From the NCBI GenBank assembly GCA_008363385.1, contig RHKY01000011.1:58383-122382 (forward strand): a stretch of 64,000 nucleotides of DNA, given 5' to 3'. A model generated the notes under the pieces. That model saw only the letters and a program-made list of their open reading frames with translations, was not told the DNA's origin and made no database searches. The position numbers and the translations under genes were made by a program. The stretch comes from Acidobacteriota bacterium (GTDB taxonomy: Bacteria; Acidobacteriota; Thermoanaerobaculia; UBA5066). This document shows positions 24,605 through 32,720 of this stretch, one piece after another (position 1 is the first letter of the stretch; every line of letters begins with the position of its first letter).

Positions 24605-26417
24605 GGGCGAGGGCCTCCGCGTCGCCCGGCCAGCGGGCGAGGAACCCGTCGAGGAGGACGAGCGCCTCGCCCGTCCGACCCTGACGCGCGACGGTCTCCG
24701 CCAGCTTCAGCCGGTGGAAGCGGCTCCGAGGGTCCAGCGCCACGGCCTGCCTCAGCGCCCCCTCCGCCCCGGGCAGGTCCCCCGCGCCCCAGCGAATCCG
24801 ACCGAGGAGGTCGAGGGCGTCGAGGTCGGCGGGAGCCGCTTCGAGCCTCCGGCCGAGGGCCGCCTCGGCCGCCGCCGGGTCGCCGCCGGCGTAGCAGACC
24901 TGCGCGAGCTTGAAGAGGAGCCTGGGCTCGCCGGTTCGAGCGACCCCGGCCTCGAGGAGGCGGCGGGCCTCGCCCCACCGGCCCTGGAGGACGTGGGCGT
25001 CGCCGGCCGAGACGAAGAAGGCGTCGACGGGCATCCGGGGCCCCTGGACCCTGTCCCGCGCCGCAACCAGCCCCGTGAGGAGGAGGGCCGCGGCGGCCGC
25101 GAGGACCGTCCTCGCGCGAAGCCACGTCTCGCGGGGGGGTGGCGAGACGAGGAGGATCGCCCCCGCCGCGGCGAGCCAGGGGACCGAAGGGAGCCGGTAT
25201 CGGGTCTGGGAGAAGACGAGCCAGAGGACGGCGTGGTTGGCCAGGAGCGGCACGCAGACCGTGCCGAGGCCGGGCCTCGACCCCGGCAGGGCGGCGCCCA
25301 GGAGGAAGAGGGCGAGGAGCGGGAGAAAACCCACCGGGAAGAGGGCGAGCAGCGGGAGGTAGCTCTCGCGCTCCATCCTCACCGAGTAGATGTCGAAGTA
25401 GTCGAGCCCGGAGACGCTGACGAGGACCTTGTTCCCGAGGAGCCGGGCGAAGGCGCCCGGGTCCGAGGCGATCCAGCGAAGCGTCCGGCGGACCCAGAAG
25501 CGGTTCACCTCGGCCGAGGTCGCGGGACGGCCCAGCGCCTCCTCGGCGACCCGCCGCGAGACGGCGCTCTGCGTGGCGACGTTGGCGGGGAGCTCCGGGG
25601 TCGTGCCGACGCTCCCCGTCGCCCAGGCGTTGTTCCCCTGGTAGAGCGTGTCACCGAAGTTGGCGCTGACGAGGACCCAGCTCCCGTCGACGACCCGGTT
25701 CCGGACCGCGACGGGCAGGACGATCGAGGCCGAAGCGGCCAGGGCGAAGACGAGCAGCCCGGCTCGCCGCGCCCGCGGGAGCCCCCGGGCCGAGAGGAGC
25801 CAGGCTGCCGCTCCGAGGGCCACGAGGAGGAGCCGGGCCGGGTACAGGACGACCAGGAGCCCCGAGGCGAGACCGGTCGCGACCGCGGCGGGCGCCGTCG
25901 GCCGATCCCTCAGGCGCACCGCGGCCAGGACCACCGCGCCGTCCCCCAGCAGGACCCACGTCGTCGGGAGGAGCTTCAGCTCGTGAAAGACGAGGGGACC
26001 GTGGAGTCCCGCGAGGACCGCCGAGAGCAGCCCCGCCCACGGTCCGGCGAGGCGCGTGGCGACGGCGGCCAGGAGCGCCAGCGTCGCCGTCCCCGCGAGG
26101 AGCTGGATCAGGAGGACACCGGAGCGGGACCCGCCCGTGAGGAGCTTCATTCCCGCCAGGAGGGCCGGGTAGCCGGGCGCGTGGTAGAAGGCGCGGGGGC
26201 CGTACGGCTCCCCGGCGAGGATCCGGTCGGACCAGACGTCGTAGACCCGGGCGTCGGAGAACGGATACGAGAAGAACGGGTCCCGCGCGGCGTACTGCCA
26301 GAGGAGCGCCAGCTTCAGCGCGAGCTGGAGGGCGAGGAACGCCAGGAGGAGGCGGCGCGGCTCACGCCACCCGGGCGATTCGGGCGCGGGCCTCGCCGCG
26401 TCTGGAGCGCATTCCAC
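24528..26417 (-). CDS. GT39-like polytopic glycosyltransferase with C-terminal TPRs
   Basis: This protein of about 629 residues has ten or more hydrophobic helices in the first 470. The F-S-Y-P-F-S-D-A-R-V-Y-D motif in the first outer loop resembles the acidic loop of ArnT/PMT_2-type (GT39/GT83) enzymes using lipid-linked sugars. The last 150 residues are TPR-like helices. It probably transfers a sugar from a polyprenyl-phosphate donor to a protein or lipid outside the membrane (inference from fold). The start is uncertain: GTG 26417 gives a normal N-terminal helix, but no strong ribosome site is visible and the frame stays open upstream. TCTACT on this strand near 26458-26463 may be the -10; it is the opposite face of the element used by the divergent oxidase gene. 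Confidence 0.78.
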   Translation of the reverse strand: MECAPDAARPAPESPGWREPRRLLLAFLALQLALKLALLWQYAARDPFFSYPFSDARVYDVWSDRILAGEPYGPRAFYHAPGYPALLAGMKLLTGGSRSGVLLIQLLAGTATLALLAAVATRLAGPWAGLLSAVLAGLHGPLVFHELKLLPTTWVLLGDGAVVLAAVRLRDRPTAPAAVATGLASGLLVVLYPARLLLVALGAAAWLLSARGLPRARRAGLLVFALAASASIVLPVAVRNRVVDGSWVLVSANFGDTLYQGNNAWATGSVGTTPELPANVATQSAVSRRVAEEALGRPATSAEVNRFWVRRTLRWIASDPGAFARLLGNKVLVSVSGLDYFDIYSVRMERESYLPLLALFPVGFLPLLALFLLGAALPGSRPGLGTVCVPLLANHAVLWLVFSQTRYRLPSVPWLAAAGAILLVSPPPRETWLRARTVLAAAAALLLTGLVAARDRVQGPRMPVDAFFVSAGDAHVLQGRWGEARRLLEAGVARTGEPRLLFKLAQVCYAGGDPAAAEAALGRRLEAAPADLDALDLLGRIRWGAGDLPGAEGALRQAVALDPRSRFHRLKLAETVARQGRTGEALVLLDGFLARWPGDAEALALRTSLATPGAPGPAPGSPPGSTPAR

Positions 26418-26457
26418 GGCCAGGCCATGATGCCGCAACGCGGCCTCGCCCCCGGAG

Positions 26458-26463
26458 TAGACT
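26458..26463 (+). promoter_or_regulatory. Putative -10 element for LhgO-like oxidase, in an inverted repeat
   Basis: TAGACT lies in the near-palindrome CCGGAG-TAG-ACTCCGG. On the minus strand the same bases read TCTACT, so one site may serve both divergent genes. Confidence 0.4.
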
Positions 26464-26481
26464 CCGGAGAGGAGCGCGGGC

Positions 26482-27720
26482 CTGCCCCCTTCCCCGACTT
26501 CCCCGCTCCCGCCGGCCACCGACCTCGCCGTCGTGGGCGGCGGGATCGTCGGCCTCGCCACCGCGCGGGCCCTCCTCCTCCGCTTCGACGCGACCGTGAC
26601 GGTCCTCGAGACCGAGGGCTCGGTGGCCGCCCACCAGACGGGGCACAACAGCGGGGTCCTCCACTCCGGCCTCTACTACAAGCCCGGCTCGATGAAGGCC
26701 CGGCTCTGCGCCGAGGGGCGGCGGGCGATGGTCGCCTACTGCCAGGAGAAGGGGATCCCGCACGAGGTCTCCGGCAAGCTCGTCGTCGCCACGAGGCCGG
26801 CCCACCTCGCCCAGCTCGACGACCTGGCCACGCGCGGGCGCGCCAACGGCCTCGCCGGCGTCCGGCGGCTGTCGGCCGGCGAGATGAAGGAGCTGGAGCC
26901 GCACGCCGCCGGGCAGGCCGCCCTCCACGTCCCCGAGACCGGGATCGTCGACTACGTCGAGGTCTGTCGCGCGTTCCAGAAGGACGTCGAGTCCGCCGGG
27001 GGGACCGTGGCCACCGGCGCCCGGGTGACGAAGGTCTTGCGGCGTTCGGGCGAGACCGTCCTCTTCACGCCCGCCGGGGAGGTCTCGGCCCGCTTCGTCG
27101 TCGCCTGCGCGGGGCTGCAGGCCGACCGCTTCGCACGGCTGTGCGGCGTGGACCCCGGGCTGGCCATCGTCCCGTTCCGGGGCGAGTACTACGACCTCGG
27201 CCCCGCGCGCCGGTTCCTCGTCCGGAACCTGATCTACCCCGTCCCCGACCCCGCGTACCCGTTCCTCGGCGTCCACTTCACGAGGAAGCTGAACGGAGCC
27301 GTCGAGGCGGGGCCGAACGCCGTCCTGGCCCTGGCGCGGGAGGGGTACTCGCGGACGAGCTTCTCGCTCCGGGACGCGATCGGCGTCGCCACGACGCCCG
27401 GCTTCTGGCCCTTCGTGAGGCGGCACTGGAGGACCGGGATCGGCGAGATGGGACGCTCCTTCAGCCGCCGGCTCTTCGTCCGGGCGCTCCAGGAGCTCGT
27501 GCCGGCGCTCCGCGAGACCGACGTCGTCCCCGGCGGCGCGGGCGTGAGGGCCCAGGCGATGGACCCCGCGGGGCGGCTCGTCGACGACTTCGCGTTCGTG
27601 GAGGCCGAGGGGATGGTGCACGTCCTCAACGCCCCATCGCCGGCCGCCACGGCCTCGATCCGGATCGGCGAGGCGATCGCGCAGCGCTCCGGCGTCCGGT
27701 TCGGCCTGAAGCTCCGCTGA
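26482..27720 (+). CDS. lhgO: LhgO-like L-2-hydroxyglutarate oxidase (DAO family), probable CTG start
   Basis: The protein (about 412 residues from CTG 26482) is a DAO-fold FAD oxidoreductase with DLAVVGGGIVGLATA as its dinucleotide-binding strand-turn-helix. The substrate-side blocks H-N-S-G-V-L-H-S-G-L-Y-Y and P-F-R-G-E-Y-Y-D are typical of L-2-hydroxyglutarate oxidase/dehydrogenase. It should oxidise L-2-hydroxyglutarate to 2-oxoglutarate and pass electrons to quinone or oxygen. The frame opens after a stop at 26458. Its only start-like codon before the FAD motif is CTG 26482 with AGGAG 8 bases upstream; GTG 26533 would cut away the first FAD-binding strand. It is divergent from the GT39-like gene and promoter-proximal to no clear operon partner. 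Confidence 0.88.
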   Translation: MPPSPTSPLPPATDLAVVGGGIVGLATARALLLRFDATVTVLETEGSVAAHQTGHNSGVLHSGLYYKPGSMKARLCAEGRRAMVAYCQEKGIPHEVSGKLVVATRPAHLAQLDDLATRGRANGLAGVRRLSAGEMKELEPHAAGQAALHVPETGIVDYVEVCRAFQKDVESAGGTVATGARVTKVLRRSGETVLFTPAGEVSARFVVACAGLQADRFARLCGVDPGLAIVPFRGEYYDLGPARRFLVRNLIYPVPDPAYPFLGVHFTRKLNGAVEAGPNAVLALAREGYSRTSFSLRDAIGVATTPGFWPFVRRHWRTGIGEMGRSFSRRLFVRALQELVPALRETDVVPGGAGVRAQAMDPAGRLVDDFAFVEAEGMVHVLNAPSPAATASIRIGEAIAQRSGVRFGLKLR

Positions 27721-27748
27721 GAGGGCCGGGGCGCGGGGCGCCGCGTGC

Positions 27749-27754
27749 TATCCT
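27749..27754 (+). promoter_or_regulatory. Putative extended -10 element for GH57/DUF1957 gene
   Basis: TGC-TATCCT, giving a transcript with a leader of about 130 bases before the ATG at 27894. The leader contains GC-rich inverted repeats but I see no known riboswitch. Confidence 0.35.
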
Positions 27755-27893
27755 GACCCTCGATCCACCGCGCCGCTGGCGCCCGTTACGACCGCGCGGC
27801 CCCGGGCATTGCTCGTGTGCGCCGCCGTGAGGCGGCCGCGCCCGGCGCCGATCCCACCCCTCCCCCGCCGGGCGGGGAGACGAGGCGACGACG

Positions 27894-30338
27894 ATGACCG
27901 AGAAGAAGGCCCCGAAGAAGACCACCCGCAAGGCGTCCGCGAAGGCGTCCGGGAAGGCCCCGAAGAAGGCGGCCTCGCGCTCCGAGAGCCCGAAGCGCCC
28001 CGCCAAGAAGTCGACGATGCCCGGCCCCGAGGCGGAGACCGCGATCGCCGACGCCCCGTGGGACCCGGCCGAGCACACGGCGCCGGAAGGGGCGGCCCCG
28101 CTCGACGGGCACGCCCCCGTCGGCCGCCCCTCGGCCACCGACGAGGGGCCCGGCGAGCCGACGGAGGCCGAGTCGCTCGCGCGGGCCTCCTCCCCCGAGC
28201 GCCTCGCCCTCCTCAAGGAGCTCCCGTTCCTCGACCCGCACTACAACGAGACGTACGTCTACCTCGTCCCCCGCGACCCGGCGAGCCTGTACGTCCTCTG
28301 GGAGGTGGGCGAGGGGAGCCGCAAGCACTTCGAGGGGATCTTCGGGCCGGACTTCCTCCGGGAGAACTTCCTCGTCCTGCGCGTCTACGACGTCACCGGG
28401 GTCGACTTCAACGGGTACAACGCCCTCTCCTCCTTCGAGGTCGACGACTTCCTGAACGACAAGACCTCGTACTGGGTCGGCGTGGCGCCCGGCCGCCACT
28501 ACGTCGCCGAGCTGGGGTTCCGGGCCAAGGGGACGACCTACTTCGAGAAGGTGGCCCGGTCCAACACGGCCTTCGTCCCTCGCGGCGTCGAGGAGCCGGC
28601 CGAGCGGTACGCCGCCTGGGGCGACGTGAACGTCTCCGGCAACTTCGTCGAGGTCCCCGTGGGCCCCGACCAGTGGCGCCTGAACCAGTACCACTACTGG
28701 CGCAAGCGGACGCACGCGGCCGCCGAGGAGAAGGGGTACTGGTCGCTCGTCCTCCACCAGCACCTCCCGTTCGTCCGCCACCCCGAGCACGAGGTCTCGC
28801 TCGAGGAGCAGTGGTTCTTCGAGGCGGTGGTCTCCGTCTACACGCAGCTGATCCACATGATGTGGCGGCTGGAGCGGGACAAGGTCGACTTCCGCCTGAC
28901 GGTCAGCCTGACGCCGCCGCTCCTGGCGATGATGCAGGACCCGCACCTGAAGGACCGGACCGCGCGTCACATCCGCGAGCTCCTCGCGCTGGCCACCCGC
29001 GAGCGGGACCGGGCCTCGGGAGGCCCCCACCAGGACGCCCTCGACGAGGTCTTGAGGCGGCTCTGGGCCGCCCGCGAGGTCTTCGACGCCTACGACGGAG
29101 ACGTCACGAAGGGCTACCGCGCCTTCCAGGACCTGGGGAAGCTCGAGGTCATCACCTGCGCGGCGACCCACTGGCTCCTGCCGCTCCACGTCCACCAGCC
29201 GGAGTCGGTTCGGGCCCAGCTGCGCCTGGCCGTCCGCCAGTACGAGCGGGCCTTCGGCCGCCCGCCGCGCGGCATCTGGCTCCCCGAGAACGCCTTCACG
29301 CCGGGCCTCGACGAGCGGCTGGCCGAGGCGGGGATCCGCTGGACGCTCGTGACGACGAAGGGGCTCAAGGAGGGGGACACGCGCCCCTTCTACGGCGGGG
29401 CCGCCCCGGTCGTCACGCCGGCCGGCGTGGCCGTCTTCCCGATCGACGAGGAGACCCGGTACCGGATCTGGTCCCGCGAGCACGGCTTCCCGGGGGCCCC
29501 GAACTACAAGGAGTGGTACCGGGACCTCGGCTACGACCTCCCCTGGGAGGACCTGCCCGACTACTGGAAGACGGCCGGCGTGAGGCGCAACACCGGGATC
29601 AAGCTCCACCGGATCGGGACGAAGGGGACGGGCCTGGGGAGCAAGCCCCCCTACGTCCCCTCCTGGGCCAAGGAGACGCTCGAGGCGCAGGCCGGCCAGT
29701 TCGTCTTCGAGCGGGGCGCGCAGGCGAACTACTACCGGGGCCTCGACGGCGGCCACAAGCCCTGCATCGTCTCGGCCTACGACGCCGAGCTGTTCGGGCA
29801 CTGGTGGGAGGAGGGGCCCGACTTCGTGGAGTCGGTCTTCCGCAGGCTCCTGTACGACCAGAGCGAGGTCCGCCCCGTCACCCCGGCCGAGTACCTCGCC
29901 GAGAACCCGCACCACCAGCGGATGGTCCCGGGCGCGACCTCGTGGGGGCGGGAGGACTACTTCCAGACGTGGGTGGAGGACCGCGCCTACCAGCCGAACG
30001 CGTGGGTCTACCGGCACCTCTTCCGCCTCTCGCAGAAGATGTCCGAGCTGGCGACGCGCTTCCGCGACACCGAGGACACGCTGCGGCGCCGGGCCCTCAA
30101 CCAGGCGGCCCGCTGCCTCGTGCTCGCGGGAGCCTCGGACTGGGGCTTCCTGATCTCGACGGGCCAGGCGGTGCGGTACTCGGAGGTCCAGGTGACGACC
30201 CACCTCGACCGGGCCCGCGAGCTGCTGCGGCAGGCCGAGTCGGGGCACGTGGAGCTCTCGTACCTGGAGCCGATCGAGGCGGCCGACACGATCTTCGCCT
30301 GGAACGAGATGGACTTCCGGGTCTTCGCCAAGGGGTGA
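27894..30338 (+). CDS. GH57 glycosidase/branching-enzyme type with DUF4912 and DUF1957
   Basis: The 814-residue protein starts with a Lys/Ala/Pro-rich tail (about 1-45). A DUF4912-like domain (about 100-240) and then a GH57 barrel follow: LHQHLPFVRHPE as the opening motif, G-I-W-L-P-E-N-A-F with the nucleophile Glu, and SAYDAELFGHWWEEG with the acid Asp. The C-terminal helices match DUF1957, as in GH57 1,4-alpha-glucan branching enzymes, so glycogen or maltodextrin branching is the best guess. The Lys-rich N-terminus is unusual and might bind polyanions. The radical SAM gene begins 15 bases after its stop, so the two are probably one transcript. Confidence 0.9.
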   Translation: MTEKKAPKKTTRKASAKASGKAPKKAASRSESPKRPAKKSTMPGPEAETAIADAPWDPAEHTAPEGAAPLDGHAPVGRPSATDEGPGEPTEAESLARASSPERLALLKELPFLDPHYNETYVYLVPRDPASLYVLWEVGEGSRKHFEGIFGPDFLRENFLVLRVYDVTGVDFNGYNALSSFEVDDFLNDKTSYWVGVAPGRHYVAELGFRAKGTTYFEKVARSNTAFVPRGVEEPAERYAAWGDVNVSGNFVEVPVGPDQWRLNQYHYWRKRTHAAAEEKGYWSLVLHQHLPFVRHPEHEVSLEEQWFFEAVVSVYTQLIHMMWRLERDKVDFRLTVSLTPPLLAMMQDPHLKDRTARHIRELLALATRERDRASGGPHQDALDEVLRRLWAAREVFDAYDGDVTKGYRAFQDLGKLEVITCAATHWLLPLHVHQPESVRAQLRLAVRQYERAFGRPPRGIWLPENAFTPGLDERLAEAGIRWTLVTTKGLKEGDTRPFYGGAAPVVTPAGVAVFPIDEETRYRIWSREHGFPGAPNYKEWYRDLGYDLPWEDLPDYWKTAGVRRNTGIKLHRIGTKGTGLGSKPPYVPSWAKETLEAQAGQFVFERGAQANYYRGLDGGHKPCIVSAYDAELFGHWWEEGPDFVESVFRRLLYDQSEVRPVTPAEYLAENPHHQRMVPGATSWGREDYFQTWVEDRAYQPNAWVYRHLFRLSQKMSELATRFRDTEDTLRRRALNQAARCLVLAGASDWGFLISTGQAVRYSEVQVTTHLDRARELLRQAESGHVELSYLEPIEAADTIFAWNEMDFRVFAKG

Positions 30339-30352
30339 CGTAGCGCGCCTCC

Positions 30353-32251
30353 ATGCGCGTCGCCCTCGTCGTCATGCCGCTGGCGGCGGCCGACCGGCCG
30401 AGCCTCGCCGCGGGGCTCCTGAAGGCGGGCCTCCGCCGCCGCGGCGTCGAGTGCGACGTCAAGTACTTCAACCTGACGCTCTGGAAGATGCTGGGGGCCG
30501 AGGCCTACCGGTATCTCTCCCAGGAGGTCTCGACGCCGGCCCTCGCCGGCGAGTGGGCCTTCTCGCGCCTCCTCGGGGGCGCGGAGACGTCGACCTGGGA
30601 GTCGTATCGCGACGAGGTCCTCCGCGACCCCGTCTTCGGCATCTCTCGCGACGACGACCGCCACGTGCTGGCACTGGCCGGGACGGCGCCGGTCTTCCTG
30701 CGCGTGGCCCTCGAGGCCTGCGACTGGGGCGAGTACCGGCTCGTCGGCTTCACGTCGACCTTCGAGCAGACGGCCGCCTCGCTCTGGCTGGCCCGCGCGA
30801 TCAAGCAGCGCCACCCCGGGGTGGCGATCGCCCTCGGGGGGGCGAACTTCGAGGGCCCGATGGGGCGCCCGTACCTCGAGGCCTTCCCGTTCGTCGACTA
30901 CGTCGCGACGGGCGAGTCCGACCACTCCTTCCCGGCTCTCTGCGAGGCCCTCCGGGACGGCCGGGACGACGTGCCTCCCGGGATCCTCTGCCGAAGGGGC
31001 ATCGAGGCCCCGTCCCCGGCGCGTCCCGCACCGGCGGCCGTCACGGACCTCGACGCCCTCCCGGTCCCGGACTACGACGACTACTTCCAGGTGCTCGCTT
31101 CGGTCGGTGGCCCGGCCCGCTCCGAGGGGTTCCTCCCTTGGCTCCCGCTCGAGGCCTCGCGCGGCTGCTTCTGGGGAGAGCGCTCGCCCTGCACGTTCTG
31201 CGGCCTGAACGGCGACTCCCGGGCCTTCCGCGCCAAGAGCGGAGCGCGCGTCGTCGCAGAGGCCGACGCCCTCCTCTCCCGCCACGGACCCCTTCCCCTC
31301 CACCTCGCCGACAACGTCGCCGGAGAGCCCTTCCTCCGCGACGTCGTCCCGGCCTGGGCCTCGCGGACGGCCCCGCCCCGCTCGTTCGTGGAGGTCCGAG
31401 CCACGCTCTCGCGAGGAGAGCTGGCTCGGCTGCGCGACGCGGGCGTCGCCAGCCTGCAGCCCGGGATCGAGTCGTTCTCGGACTCGACGCTGAGGCTGAT
31501 GCAAAAGGGGGTGACCGGGGCCCGGAACGTCGCCGTCCTGCGCTGGTGCGAGGAGCTGGGTGTCGTCGCCCTCTGGAACCTCCTGTACGGCTTCCCCCGA
31601 GAGGACCCCGCGGACTACCCCGCGACGCTCGCCCTGATGAAGAAGCTCGTCCACCTCCGCCCGCCGACCGCGGTCGCGCCGATCCGGCTGGACCGGTTCA
31701 GCCCGCACTTCGAGGACCCGGCTGCCCACGGGTTCACCGAGGTGGCGCCGATGCCCGCCTACCGCCACGTCTTCGGCCTGCCGGAGGAGAGCCTCGCGCG
31801 GATGGCGGTCTACTTCCGTTACCGCCACCCACGCTTCGCCGGCGTCCTCGCCGAGGGAGCCCCGCTCGCGGCTCTGTTCCGGGAGTGGCGGCGCCGGAGC
31901 GAGGTGGGGACGCGCGGCGAGCTGCGCGTCCTCGGCGCGCCCCCGGGGCCGTGCCGCCTCCTCGACACCCGCTTCACGCGAGAGCCGTCCGAGGTCTCGC
32001 TGTCGCACGAGGAGCGGGCAATCCTCCTCGCGGCGGACGCACCCGGCACGCGCGAGTCGGTCCTCGCCCGGGCGTCGCGCGCGCTCCCCGGCGTTCCCGT
32101 GCCGGCGCTCGGGGGAGCCCTCGACCGGCTCCTGTCCTGCGACGCCGTCGCCGCCGTCGGCCCCCGCCTCGTGACGCTGGCCGTTCTCGACGATGGCTGT
32201 CGCCTCGGGACGGACGCCGGAATAGACTGGAAGGACACACCGGAGGAGTGA
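30353..32251 (+). CDS. B12-binding radical SAM enzyme, RiPP maturation protein 1 family (rSAM_ocin_1-like)
   Basis: This 632-residue protein has an N-terminal cobalamin-binding-like domain (about 1-200, with GFTSTFEQT and ALGGANFEG). Its radical SAM core has the cluster cysteines Cys272, Cys280 and Cys283 in RGCFWGERSPCTFCGLNG, a CX7CX2C motif. That spacing, the F-C-G-L-N-G end and later blocks (IQPGIES-like LQPGIES, W-N-L-L-Y-G-F-P) are the mark of the family named RiPP maturation radical SAM protein 1 (TIGR03975). Such enzymes modify ribosomal peptides, likely by methylating unreactive carbons. Residues 475-610 look like a small winged-helix unit that could bind a leader peptide (inference). 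The stop codon abuts the ATG of the repeat-protein gene with no gap. Confidence 0.88.
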   Translation: MRVALVVMPLAAADRPSLAAGLLKAGLRRRGVECDVKYFNLTLWKMLGAEAYRYLSQEVSTPALAGEWAFSRLLGGAETSTWESYRDEVLRDPVFGISRDDDRHVLALAGTAPVFLRVALEACDWGEYRLVGFTSTFEQTAASLWLARAIKQRHPGVAIALGGANFEGPMGRPYLEAFPFVDYVATGESDHSFPALCEALRDGRDDVPPGILCRRGIEAPSPARPAPAAVTDLDALPVPDYDDYFQVLASVGGPARSEGFLPWLPLEASRGCFWGERSPCTFCGLNGDSRAFRAKSGARVVAEADALLSRHGPLPLHLADNVAGEPFLRDVVPAWASRTAPPRSFVEVRATLSRGELARLRDAGVASLQPGIESFSDSTLRLMQKGVTGARNVAVLRWCEELGVVALWNLLYGFPREDPADYPATLALMKKLVHLRPPTAVAPIRLDRFSPHFEDPAAHGFTEVAPMPAYRHVFGLPEESLARMAVYFRYRHPRFAGVLAEGAPLAALFREWRRRSEVGTRGELRVLGAPPGPCRLLDTRFTREPSEVSLSHEERAILLAADAPGTRESVLARASRALPGVPVPALGGALDRLLSCDAVAAVGPRLVTLAVLDDGCRLGTDAGIDWKDTPEE

Positions 32252-32716
32252 ATGGCCGACGTCCTGAAGTTCCTCGTCACGGTCGACGCCAAGACCGGGG
32301 CCACGCTGAAGATCGAGCGGATCGGGCCGAAGGGCGAGCTCACCGACGTCCCGCTCTCGGTCTTCACGCTCTCGCCGAGCGCGCCGTCGGGAGAGCCGGC
32401 GCACGCCCTCGTCGTCCTCGGTGCGCCGCAGGACGGCTCCGGGCGGATCAGCGTCGGGATGGGCCCCACGCCGATGGGCCCGACCCCGGCGTCCGCGCCG
32501 CCGCCGGAGCCGGAGACCGGCATGGGGCCGACGCGCGCTCCTGCCCCGCCGCCCGAGCCGGAGATCGGCATGGGGCCGACGCCGGCGCCCGCTCCGCCGC
32601 CGGAGCGCGAGATCGGGATGGGTCCGACACCGGCCCCGGCACCGCCGCCCGAGCCCGAGCCGACGCGCACACCCGTACCGACACCCGAGAAGCCGGAGCC
32701 CGAGAAGGGCGGCTGA
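32252..32716 (+). CDS. Repeat-tailed small protein, candidate RiPP precursor of the adjacent radical SAM enzyme
   Basis: This 154-residue protein has no signal peptide. Residues 1-62 form a compact, partly beta-rich segment (K-F-L-V-T-V-D-A-K-T-G-A-T-L-K-I) that could act as a leader. Residues 68-136 carry four repeats: a longer, imperfect first copy (68-88) and three exact-length 16-residue units at 89-104, 105-120 and 121-136. The unit is [IT]GMGPT-x-APAPPPE-x-E. The tail ends K-P-E-P-E-K-G-G. The gene begins at the base after the radical SAM stop, with GGAGGAG overlapping that stop region, so the two are translationally coupled. I know no named family. It may instead be an ordinary Pro-rich linker protein; no Nif11 or nitrile-hydratase leader motif is visible. 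Confidence 0.75.
   Translation: MADVLKFLVTVDAKTGATLKIERIGPKGELTDVPLSVFTLSPSAPSGEPAHALVVLGAPQDGSGRISVGMGPTPMGPTPASAPPPEPETGMGPTRAPAPPPEPEIGMGPTPAPAPPPEREIGMGPTPAPAPPPEPEPTRTPVPTPEKPEPEKGG
32516..32659 (+). repeat. Three tandem 48-bp coding repeats in the candidate precursor gene
   Basis: Units at 32516-32563, 32564-32611 and 32612-32659 encode 16 residues each. Codon third positions differ between units while the protein motif G-M-G-P-T is kept, which points to selection on the peptide rather than recent slippage. Confidence 0.85.
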
Positions 32717-32720
32717 AGCG

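Noticed and set aside
32516-32659. Tandem 48-bp repeats considered as a CRISPR-like array or minisatellite
   Set aside because: No spacers, units are in frame with a gene and differ at synonymous sites, so they are coding repeats.
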